This document shows, piece after piece, positions 15,700-21,423 of a stretch of DNA of 21,423 bases. This DNA comes from Chitinispirillaceae bacterium. Its GTDB lineage: Bacteria > Fibrobacterota > Chitinivibrionia > Chitinivibrionales > Chitinispirillaceae. The notes below the pieces were generated by a model. It did no database searches. It saw only the letters and a list, made by a program, of their open reading frames with translations, and was not told the origin of the DNA. The position numbers and the translations under genes were made by a program. Numbering within the stretch: the stretch's first letter is position 1; every line of letters begins with the position of its first letter. The stretch is taken from the NCBI GenBank assembly GCA_016932075.1, contig JAFGDP010000001.1, positions 1 to 21,423 of the forward strand, given 5' to 3'.

Positions 15700-16545
15700 T
15701 CACATTTGCCGCGCAAGCTCCTGCAGTTTGGCGATTCTTTTTTCCATGGGCGGGTGGGTGGAAAACAGGGACAGCAATGCCTGACCGCGGAACGGATTGA
15801 CGATAAAGAGCGACGCCGCGGCCGGATTGCCGCCGACAAGCGGCTTTTGGCGCGCCGACGTTTCGAGCCTTTCGAGCGCGCCTGCGAGCGCGAGCGGCCT
15901 GCCGCACAGCCTGCCGCCGCTCTCGTCGGCCGCGTATTCGCGCGAGCGCGAGATGGCCATCTGGATGAGCAGGGCCGCTAGGGGTGCGATGAACGCCATG
16001 GCAAGCGAACCGATCAGTCCGCCCCGGTCGTCGCTGCCGCGGCCGCCGAGAATGGCGCCCCATTTTATGATGGTGGCAAGATACGCAATGGCGCCCGCAA
16101 TGGTGGCGGCAATGGTCGCGGTCAGGGTGTCGCGGTTCTGTACATGGGCCAGTTCGTGCGCCATTACCCCTTCGAGCTCTTCTTCGCTGAGAATATTCAT
16201 AATACCCCGCGTCGCGGCGACCGAAGCGTGTTTGGGGCTGCGTCCGGTGGCAAACGCGTTCGGGGCGTCGGTCGGGATGATGTACACCTTAGGCATGGGC
16301 ATGGCGGCTTTTTCAGAGAGCCGTTTGACGATCCGGTACAAGACCGGAGCGTCCTGCTCGCCCGCCGGCTGTGCGCGGTACATGGCAAGGACGATCTTGT
16401 CTGAAAACCAGTAGGCGCCGACGTTCATGAGACCGGCAATAATGAGCGCGATGGTCATGCCGTTCTGCCCTGCGGCGATGTTGCCGAACAGCAGGAGAAG
16501 CCCGGTAAGCGCACCAAGAAGAACAGCGGTTTTCATGAAATTCAT
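15700..16545 (-). CDS. htpX: HtpX-type M48 membrane zinc metalloprotease
   Basis: The 281-residue protein has two N-terminal membrane segments (about 6-22 and 30-48), the zinc motif HELAH (130-134) with E131 as catalytic base, two further hydrophobic stretches (about 141-160, 178-197) and the third ligand E203 in SREYAADESG. It ends with the family signature FSTHPPMEKRI (261-271). HtpX cleaves misfolded membrane proteins on the cytoplasmic side during envelope stress. The start at 16545 is set by AGGA seven bases upstream on the minus strand; an in-frame ATG nine bases later and an upstream extension also exist. It converges on the thioredoxin gene with 36 bases between stops and diverges from the flavoprotein gene. 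A palindrome 49 bases upstream may control it. Confidence 0.93.
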   Translation of the reverse strand: MNFMKTAVLLGALTGLLLLFGNIAAGQNGMTIALIIAGLMNVGAYWFSDKIVLAMYRAQPAGEQDAPVLYRIVKRLSEKAAMPMPKVYIIPTDAPNAFATGRSPKHASVAATRGIMNILSEEELEGVMAHELAHVQNRDTLTATIAATIAGAIAYLATIIKWGAILGGRGSDDRGGLIGSLAMAFIAPLAALLIQMAISRSREYAADESGGRLCGRPLALAGALERLETSARQKPLVGGNPAAASLFIVNPFRGQALLSLFSTHPPMEKRIAKLQELARQM

Positions 16546-16588
16546 TGAGTGGTCCTTTCGTTTGAACCAACAGTAGAAAATACTATTC

Positions 16589-16626
16589 ACCTGATCGTTG
16601 TATCCATACTACGATTGCTGTCAGGT
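16589..16626. promoter_or_regulatory. Dyad in the htpX/flavoprotein divergent region, possible operator
   Basis: ATCGT-T-GTAT-CC-ATAC-T-ACGAT (16594-16615) is a near-perfect 22-bp dyad broken only by symmetrical T/T positions and the central CC. It is flanked by ACCTG (16589-16593) and its complement CAGGT (16622-16626). The element is not the CIRCE heat-shock operator. Binding of a dimeric regulator controlling htpX, the flavoprotein or both is inferred from position. Confidence 0.45.
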
Positions 16627-16728
16627 TGTTATTGAATCGTCGATCCCGGTGAAATGTCCGACAGAACCTTACTTTAAGTTATATTAACGACATAGGTATA
16701 CCACCGCCTTCAAACCGCAGACCTGTTC

Positions 16729-17928
16729 ATGAAAAAAAACGATTTTTGTCCGGAGCTCAGGGAATCCTACGATATCGTCATTATCGGCGCAGGGCCTGCG
16801 GGACTCAATGCCGCCCGGCAGGCGGCGGACGCATCCGGAAGCGCTTCCATTCTGCTGATTGACAAAATCGTACCGTGGGAACGGCCTATCCAGTGCGCCG
16901 AAGGCGTGGGCAGGCTGGGACTTGAGGAGTCGCTCGGCACCATACCGCACGCATGGATCAGGCAGGTCATCAGCAGGGCCTGTTTTCATGCCCCGGACGG
17001 CGGCACGGTCACCTATACCGATGAAAGCAAAGGGTATATCATCAACAGGGCGCTCATGCAGAAGGACCTGGCATCCGAGCTGGCGGGAAGCGGCGTTGCC
17101 TGCTGCTTTCACCGGAACGCGGAACGGATCGGCCCGCTCAGGCAATCGTTTCGCGAGGTCGCGCTTGACAACGGTGCCGTGGTGCGCGGCAGGGTGGTCA
17201 TTGATGCCTCAGGGCCGGTTGCCGGCCTTGGCAAGCACGAACGGATCGCCTGCAAGCCTCCTGACCTTGAACCCGCCTATTTTATCCTGGCTGATGACAT
17301 CGATTTGCCGGACGACACGGTCCATATCTATATGGCCCGCGCCCTTGCGCCGGGGGGCTATGCGTGGGTGTTCCCACGCGGCAAAGGCGCGGCGAACATC
17401 GGCATTGTGGTGGGCAGCGCATTCAAAGGCAGGGTGAATATCCGCGGGCTGCTCGACGCGTTCCTTGCGCGCCATTTCCCGTCCATTACCATTGTCAAGC
17501 GGTTCGCCGGCGCGATACCGTGCGGCGGAGGCAGGCGCGCTTTGCCGATCGCGCTGCCGGGGTTCATCAAAACCGGTGACGCGGCAAGCACGGTCAATCC
17601 GGTGTCGCGCGCAGGCATATCCGAAGCGCTGCTCTGCGGAAAGCTGGCCGGCGAGCATGCCCTGCTTATGCTCAAGGCGGAAAACGAGCAGGAGGCGCGG
17701 CGGATCGGGAGCGCATATGAGCGGGCCTGGCGCAGGAAACGGGGGGAACGGCATGAAAAACTTGCACGGGCAAAGAATTCAATGCTCAAGGTGCCTGACG
17801 CCGACTATAACCGGGCGGCGAGCGCGCTCTCCGCAATACCCCGCACAGAACTCACCATGTCAACAATTTTCCGGACCGCGCTGGGCAGGTTCCCGCGCAT
17901 CGTATGGGCGATGAGACACCTGATGTAA
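16729..17928 (+). CDS. Geranylgeranyl-reductase-family FAD-dependent oxidoreductase
   Basis: The 399-residue protein begins with an FAD-binding Rossmann motif (YDIVIIGAGPAGLNAA, residues 14-29). It has the PIQCAEGVG segment (53-61) resembling archaeal digeranylgeranylglycerophospholipid reductases, then YAWVFPRGKGAANIGI (about 205-220) and KTGDAASTVNPVSRAGI (about 282-298), the second FAD contact of the family. Members reduce double bonds in isoprenoid chains of chlorophyll, archaeal lipids or quinones; the bacterial substrate here is unknown and could be a menaquinone side chain or polyprenyl carrier. A TATATT hexamer at 16680-16685 could serve as -10, about 44 bases before the start. The ATG has no strong ribosome binding site. 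It is divergent from htpX and convergent with the DRE-TIM enzyme gene. Confidence 0.82.
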   Translation: MKKNDFCPELRESYDIVIIGAGPAGLNAARQAADASGSASILLIDKIVPWERPIQCAEGVGRLGLEESLGTIPHAWIRQVISRACFHAPDGGTVTYTDESKGYIINRALMQKDLASELAGSGVACCFHRNAERIGPLRQSFREVALDNGAVVRGRVVIDASGPVAGLGKHERIACKPPDLEPAYFILADDIDLPDDTVHIYMARALAPGGYAWVFPRGKGAANIGIVVGSAFKGRVNIRGLLDAFLARHFPSITIVKRFAGAIPCGGGRRALPIALPGFIKTGDAASTVNPVSRAGISEALLCGKLAGEHALLMLKAENEQEARRIGSAYERAWRRKRGERHEKLARAKNSMLKVPDADYNRAASALSAIPRTELTMSTIFRTALGRFPRIVWAMRHLM

Positions 17929-17996
17929 TCACAGAATGCGGATGGCAGATTGCAGAGTGAAAACAGCAAGATTTTTGCGTCTGTGAAAAACGCTTT

Positions 17997-19106
17997 TTAA
18001 TCCTCAATCATTTTCTCATAAAACTTGACAAAGTCGATGCGCTTGGGATTGTCCGCCGGAAGCTCCATGAGTTCCATGGCTGCCTGAGGATGGCGGTTGA
18101 GCATGCCCGCGATCATGTACGGAATGTTGTACCCCCACGGGATGGTCTTCTGCAGGGGAAGTATCTCGGTGCCGATGACCTGCAGGAGGGGCCGGATGTC
18201 GAATTTGGGATTTTTCAGGAAACCGATGAGCAGCTCGATCGGGCAGTTGCCGGCTGCGCGGCCAAGACCGTAGAGCGTGCCGTCAAGATAGTTGGCGTTC
18301 TTGATGATGCCCTCGATGGTATTGGCAAAGGCGAGCTGCTGCTGGTTGTGAAAATGCACGCCGATTTCCTTGGTCTTGAGGTAGCGCTGGAATTTGTGGA
18401 CCAGATAGTCGACGTCCTCGCTGTACAAGGTGCCGAAGGAATCAACGATATAGCAGGCGACCACGGCTGTCTCCTCCTCGATCTGCTGGACCGCTTCGTC
18501 AAGCTCCCGGTCGCGCTCGTGCGATATGGCCATGATGTTGATCGTGGCTTCATACCCGAGGTCAGTGGCATTGTTCGCCAGCTTGATTGCCTTGTCGATG
18601 TCTTTGACGTACGTGGCCACGCGCACCATGTCCACCACGCTCTGCTCCTTGGGCCGCATGTCCTCGGCAAACGCCTTGTGCGCATCCTGCATGATGGCGA
18701 GCTTGGTTGTTGTCTCGACGCCGTCCACGAGCCGTTTGAGCAGATCGTCGTCGCAGAAACGCCAGGCGCCGTACTTGTCCGGAGAAAACATGGTTTTGCT
18801 GTTGCGGTAACCGATCTCGACAATATCCACGCCCGAGGAGCATACCGCCCCGTATATTGAGCGGACCGTTTCAAAGTTGAAGTAGGAATTGTTCATCAGG
18901 CCGCCGTCGCGTATGGTGCAGTCGATCACCTTGATTTGCGGTCGGTACATGCGTTTATGCTCCTTTTTGGTGGTATCGAATTCAAAGGTTTCATCGCCAA
19001 TATCGCCATACCAGTCATCCTGCCGGTCTGCCGGCGTGGCGTTGCCCGGATCTTTCATCGGTATACGGTCCCTCCAGTCCATTACGACCGGATTTAAGCC
19101 TTTCAT
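17997..19106 (-). CDS. DRE-TIM superfamily aldolase/lyase-like enzyme
   Basis: The 369-residue form carries a metal-dependent TIM barrel starting VIDCTIRDGG (60-69; D62 is a predicted metal ligand, R66 an active-site residue). GVHFHNQQQLAFAN (249-262) contributes H251 and H253, and GLGRAAGNCPIE spans about 280-291. These are hallmarks of the HMG-CoA lyase/isopropylmalate synthase/4-hydroxy-2-oxovalerate aldolase group. The exact substrate is not clear; related aldolase-domain proteins often lie in polysaccharide or natural-product loci, and a glycosyltransferase is divergent here. Two starts compete: ATG 19106 with AAGGA six bases upstream, and ATG 18950 (317 residues) with AAGGAG nine bases upstream. 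The shorter form begins where related proteins usually begin, so the polar 52-residue extension is unusual if real. Confidence 0.8.
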   Translation of the reverse strand: MKGLNPVVMDWRDRIPMKDPGNATPADRQDDWYGDIGDETFEFDTTKKEHKRMYRPQIKVIDCTIRDGGLMNNSYFNFETVRSIYGAVCSSGVDIVEIGYRNSKTMFSPDKYGAWRFCDDDLLKRLVDGVETTTKLAIMQDAHKAFAEDMRPKEQSVVDMVRVATYVKDIDKAIKLANNATDLGYEATINIMAISHERDRELDEAVQQIEEETAVVACYIVDSFGTLYSEDVDYLVHKFQRYLKTKEIGVHFHNQQQLAFANTIEGIIKNANYLDGTLYGLGRAAGNCPIELLIGFLKNPKFDIRPLLQVIGTEILPLQKTIPWGYNIPYMIAGMLNRHPQAAMELMELPADNPKRIDFVKFYEKMIED

Positions 19107-19208
19107 TAACGATCCTTAAAAGGGCAGGGTAGTAAAAATATATTGTTACCCGGAGTTTCCACCCATATCCTTTTCCAGATGATGGCTGAACCGTGGAAAA
19201 AAAACGCT

Positions 19209-19238
19209 CGATACCGATTCCGAAGCCGATACCGACCG
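19209..19238. repeat. Five-unit CGANNC hexanucleotide repeat
   Basis: Five consecutive units in register read CGATAC, CGATTC, CGAAGC, CGATAC and CGACCG. The repeat lies in the 249-base divergent gap between the DRE-TIM and glycosyltransferase genes and does not belong to a credible reading frame. Confidence 0.5.
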
Positions 19239-19339
19239 TGAAAGGTCTGGGGCACTAGGATGTAAATTCATGGTGGCAAATTGAGAGGTATACCGGGATA
19301 GGGCATATTGTTTTTATAGTAGCGGCAACAGCTTGGCCG

Positions 19340-19348
19340 TGGTATAAT
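19340..19348 (+). promoter_or_regulatory. Extended -10 element directly before the glycosyltransferase gene
   Basis: TGG-TATAAT is a perfect extended -10. It ends seven bases before the ATG at 19356, so transcription should start at or next to the first base of the start codon. No Shine-Dalgarno sequence is possible in that space, and no -35 box is evident. Confidence 0.6.
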
Positions 19349-19355
19349 AGTAACC

Positions 19356-20468
19356 ATGACCAGCACTGCCATTATCCATGAATGGCTTGTAACCATTGCG
19401 GGCGCAGAGTCAGTGCTCCAGTCAATATATAAACTGTATCCCGGCACGATCTATACCCTGTTCCACGATCCTGACGCGCTCAAGCAGTCGCAGTGGGAAC
19501 ACCTTCAGGTCACCACGTCGCTTCTCCAGCATTTCCCGCTGGCGCGCAAGCACCACCGTCTTTTCCTGCCGCTGTTTCCCATGGCCGTGGAACAATTTGA
19601 TTTGCGAAGGCACAAGCTCATCATCTCGTCATCCTATGCCGTGGCCAAGGGCGTGCTCAATTCGTCAGACCAGCTTCATATCTGCTACTGCCACTCTCCC
19701 ATGCGGTATGTATGGGACCTAACCTTTGAGTATCTTGAGGCAGAGGGGCTCAAGCGCGGCGTGAAAAGTTTTATCGTGCGCCTCCTGCTCCACTACATCA
19801 GGATGTGGGACATGGTCTCCTCCAACCGGGTGAACGAGTTCATTGCAAATTCCCACTACATAGCGAACCGGATCAAAAAGTGTTATAACCGTGACGCGAA
19901 GGTCATTTATCCGCCCGTGGATGTGGACCAGTTTTACGTGAGCGAGAAAAAGGACAGCTATTTCATCACCCTGTCACGGCTGGTCGGGTACAAAAGGATC
20001 GACATCATTATCAACGCGTTCAACGAGCTCAAGCTGCCGCTCGTTGTCGTTGGTGACGGCCCGGCAATGAAAAAGCTGAAAAGCATTGCAGGGCCGACCA
20101 TTACCTTCGCGGGCCATCAGGAGAGTGAAGCGGTGCAGAAGCTGCTGTCGAACGCGCGCGCATTCGTGTTTTCCGCGGAAGAGGATTTCGGCATCGTGAA
20201 CGTGGAAGCGCAGGCCTCGGGCCTGCCGGTCATCGCGTTCGGCCGCGGGGGCGCGCTCGAGACCGTGATCGAGGGGAAAACCGGTCTCTTTTTCTACAAA
20301 CAGGACACCGCATGCCTGATCGAAAAAGTAAAGGAGTTCCTGCAAAAAGAGGAGCGCTTTGATCCGCACGAGATCAGGAAAAACGCCGAGCAGTTTCCCC
20401 GGTCCAGGTTTGAAACAGAGTTCAAGGCGTTTGTTGACGAGGCCTGGGAGCGGTTTCCCTATAAATAA
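19356..20468 (+). CDS. GT4-family glycosyltransferase, WbaZ-like
   Basis: The 370-residue protein shows the GT-B fold of family 4. The N-terminal domain begins IIHEWLVTIAGAESVLQSIY (6-25), like mannosyltransferases of the WbaZ type, and contains CYCHSPMRYVWD (110-121). The C-terminal domain has TLSRLVGYKRID (205-216), VVGDGP (231-236) and the EX7E nucleotide-sugar motif at E276/E284 (EDFGIVNVE). It would transfer a sugar from a nucleotide donor, possibly GDP-mannose, to a lipid-linked or surface glycan; donor and acceptor cannot be settled from sequence alone. No transmembrane segment is obvious, so it should act at the cytoplasmic membrane face. The start is supported by the N-terminal motif position. 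It appears monocistronic, with a structured element downstream and an opposing gene beyond. Confidence 0.9.
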   Translation: MTSTAIIHEWLVTIAGAESVLQSIYKLYPGTIYTLFHDPDALKQSQWEHLQVTTSLLQHFPLARKHHRLFLPLFPMAVEQFDLRRHKLIISSSYAVAKGVLNSSDQLHICYCHSPMRYVWDLTFEYLEAEGLKRGVKSFIVRLLLHYIRMWDMVSSNRVNEFIANSHYIANRIKKCYNRDAKVIYPPVDVDQFYVSEKKDSYFITLSRLVGYKRIDIIINAFNELKLPLVVVGDGPAMKKLKSIAGPTITFAGHQESEAVQKLLSNARAFVFSAEEDFGIVNVEAQASGLPVIAFGRGGALETVIEGKTGLFFYKQDTACLIEKVKEFLQKEERFDPHEIRKNAEQFPRSRFETEFKAFVDEAWERFPYK

Positions 20469-20530
20469 TGTTTTCGTATTTATATCATTGGAATATGCAG
20501 GTGGTTTTCGCGTCAGGGGCGACAGAGGGT

Positions 20531-20702
20531 AACGGCTGAATGGAATGAAGCCGTTAGTCTGGGCTTGCTCAGGCACGAACGTGCCGCAAGGAAGCCCAGA
20601 CCGACTGGAAGGAGCGTGTTGCCAGTGGCAACGTATTTAAGCCCGGCGGAGAAGCGGTGCTGACCTGCCTGCATAGGCAGGTCAGCAGGCGCCCGTATTT
20701 TT
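20531..20702 (+). ncRNA. Compact multi-hairpin element, candidate structured RNA or small mobile element
   Basis: Four hairpins follow one another. AACGGCT/AGCCGTT is at 20531-20555. A long arm, GTCTGGGC/GCCCAGAC (20557-20564 with 20594-20601), encloses TTGC/GCAA (20565-20568 with 20586-20589) and GGCAC/GTGCC (20572-20576 with 20581-20585). GTTGCC/GGCAAC lies at 20618-20632. A 13-bp perfect stem, 20658-20670 with 20675-20687 around a GCAT loop, is followed by TTTTT at 20698-20702. GGGCTT (20561-20566) could pair with AAGCCC at 20592-20597 or at 20639-20644, allowing an alternative fold or pseudoknot. There is no coding potential. The strand is assumed from the T-run. I cannot assign an RNA family; an IS605/IscB-type (HEARO-like) guide RNA or a palindrome-rich non-autonomous element are options to test. 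Confidence 0.55.
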
Positions 20703-20724
20703 ATATATCATATGTATTGGTGAA

Positions 20725-21423
20725 TTATTTATTAGTAAAATCCCCGGTACGCAGATAATTTCCCCTTCCCGTGGGCCAGTCGCTGACCGTGGCATGTGCC
20801 GAGGCACAGTCCCAGATCTGTACCCCGCCCAGACCGTTTCCCAGTACGTCTTTGAGAGAGATGATGATTTCAAGCACGCCGTCATCGTCAATATCGTCAA
20901 TGGTCGGCGCTGCCATGCTTCCCCTGCCCTGGATCGGCACGCGGTGAAGGAGCGTGCCGCTGCCGCTGAGAATAAACAGGTTGGAACGGTTTTGCTGCGT
21001 CGAATAGGTGGTAAACACGATCTCGGGAATATTGTCATTGTCAAGGTCGGCAGCGGCCGCTTCCCCGGCACCGATAAACGGCTCTCCGGCCGCGTTGAAC
21101 TGCACCTTCCACAGCTCGTTCCCGGTATGGTCATAACAGCGCATCCAGCCGTCGTAGGACGGCACAATGATCTTGACCGTGCCGGTGCCCAGACGCGTGA
21201 GGCATGGTGACGGCGCCACCTGCACGATGTTGTTCTCATACCCGGTATAGAGCGGCATGCCCGTGGTATGGGGCGTTTCAAATCCCGGCACGCGCGTCAT
21301 GTCGGGGTTGAGCGCCCACAGGCTGTTGCCGCGGTTTTTATACTCGCCCGCCTTTTCGTGGTCGGAGAAAAGGACGATTTCAGGCAGCCCGTCATTGTCC
21401 AGGTCCGCGAATACCGGCGGCGA
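20725..21423 (-). CDS. FG-GAP/VCBS-repeat protein, C-terminal part (runs off the window)
   Basis: The frame is open to the window end, giving 232 residues without the start. It holds at least three calcium-binding FG-GAP-like repeats: FADLDNDGLPEIVLFS at the beginning, AAADLDNDNIPEIVFTT in the middle, and IDDIDDDGVLEIIISL near the end. Segments such as SYDGWMRCYDHTGNELWKV and NLFILSGSGTLLHR resemble PQQ-like or integrin-type propeller blades. The C-terminus (VSDWPTGRGNYLRTGDFTNK) matches the end of many secreted FG-GAP proteins. Such proteins are extracellular or surface-bound and may bind calcium and ligands; no enzymatic motif is visible in this part. An internal ATG at 21300 is not the true start, because repeats continue upstream of it. 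Confidence 0.82.
   Translation of the reverse strand, partial: SPPVFADLDNDGLPEIVLFSDHEKAGEYKNRGNSLWALNPDMTRVPGFETPHTTGMPLYTGYENNIVQVAPSPCLTRLGTGTVKIIVPSYDGWMRCYDHTGNELWKVQFNAAGEPFIGAGEAAAADLDNDNIPEIVFTTYSTQQNRSNLFILSGSGTLLHRVPIQGRGSMAAPTIDDIDDDGVLEIIISLKDVLGNGLGGVQIWDCASAHATVSDWPTGRGNYLRTGDFTNK

Noticed and set aside
17929..17996. Possible terminator between the flavoprotein and DRE-TIM genes (TCACAGA at 17929 and TCTGTGA at 17980)
   Set aside because: The arms are 7 bases with a 44-base loop, and the alternative GCGT/ACGC stem before TTTTT has only 4 pairs; neither is convincing.
20658..20687. Part of a CRISPR array
   Set aside because: The palindromic stem occurs once; there are no regularly spaced repeats or spacers in the window.

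Overview
The window is about 21.4 kb of bacterial chromosome, moderately GC-rich except for an AT-rich first ~750 bases. The gene content points to the Fibrobacterota (a Fibrobacter/Chitinispirillum-like lineage). The evidence is a TIGR02147-type regulator next to a lipoprotein with DUF2341 and LamG-like regions, a secreted GH27 alpha-galactosidase whose C-terminus looks like a type IX secretion sorting domain, and an outer-membrane barrel-like protein. This assignment is inferred from family distribution, not from a marker gene.

Left part (1-6630), reading rightward: a TPR gene remnant, the TIGR02147 regulator with the LamG lipoprotein 21 bases downstream, a G-rich intergenic stretch with a long hairpin, the GH27 enzyme, a 12-bp hairpin, and the barrel protein ending in a strong intrinsic terminator. 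This half looks devoted to cell-surface and glycan-related functions.

Middle part (6622-15663): a leftward membrane-embedded spermidine-synthase-like protein (A), a rightward secreted protein with one CxxCH haem-type motif, a PD40/TolB-like region and seven TPRs (B), a second leftward spermidine-synthase-like paralogue with a C-terminal TPR-like tail (C), and a rightward thioredoxin-fold lipoprotein. A/B and C/thioredoxin are divergent and B/C are convergent. I consider this the best candidate for an undescribed envelope-associated system, but the link between these genes rests on proximity and domain logic only.

Right part (15700-21423): an HtpX-type membrane protease (leftward), a geranylgeranyl-reductase-like flavoprotein (rightward), a DRE-TIM aldolase/lyase-like enzyme (leftward), a GT4 glycosyltransferase (rightward), a compact and highly structured element of about 170 bases that may be a non-coding RNA or a small mobile element, and the 3' part of a leftward FG-GAP/VCBS-repeat protein that runs off the window.

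Three genes (the TIGR02147 regulator, A and the glycosyltransferase) have a -10-like hexamer 7-12 bases before the start codon and no Shine-Dalgarno sequence, suggesting leaderless or nearly leaderless mRNAs. I found no tRNA, rRNA, CRISPR array or intact transposase.
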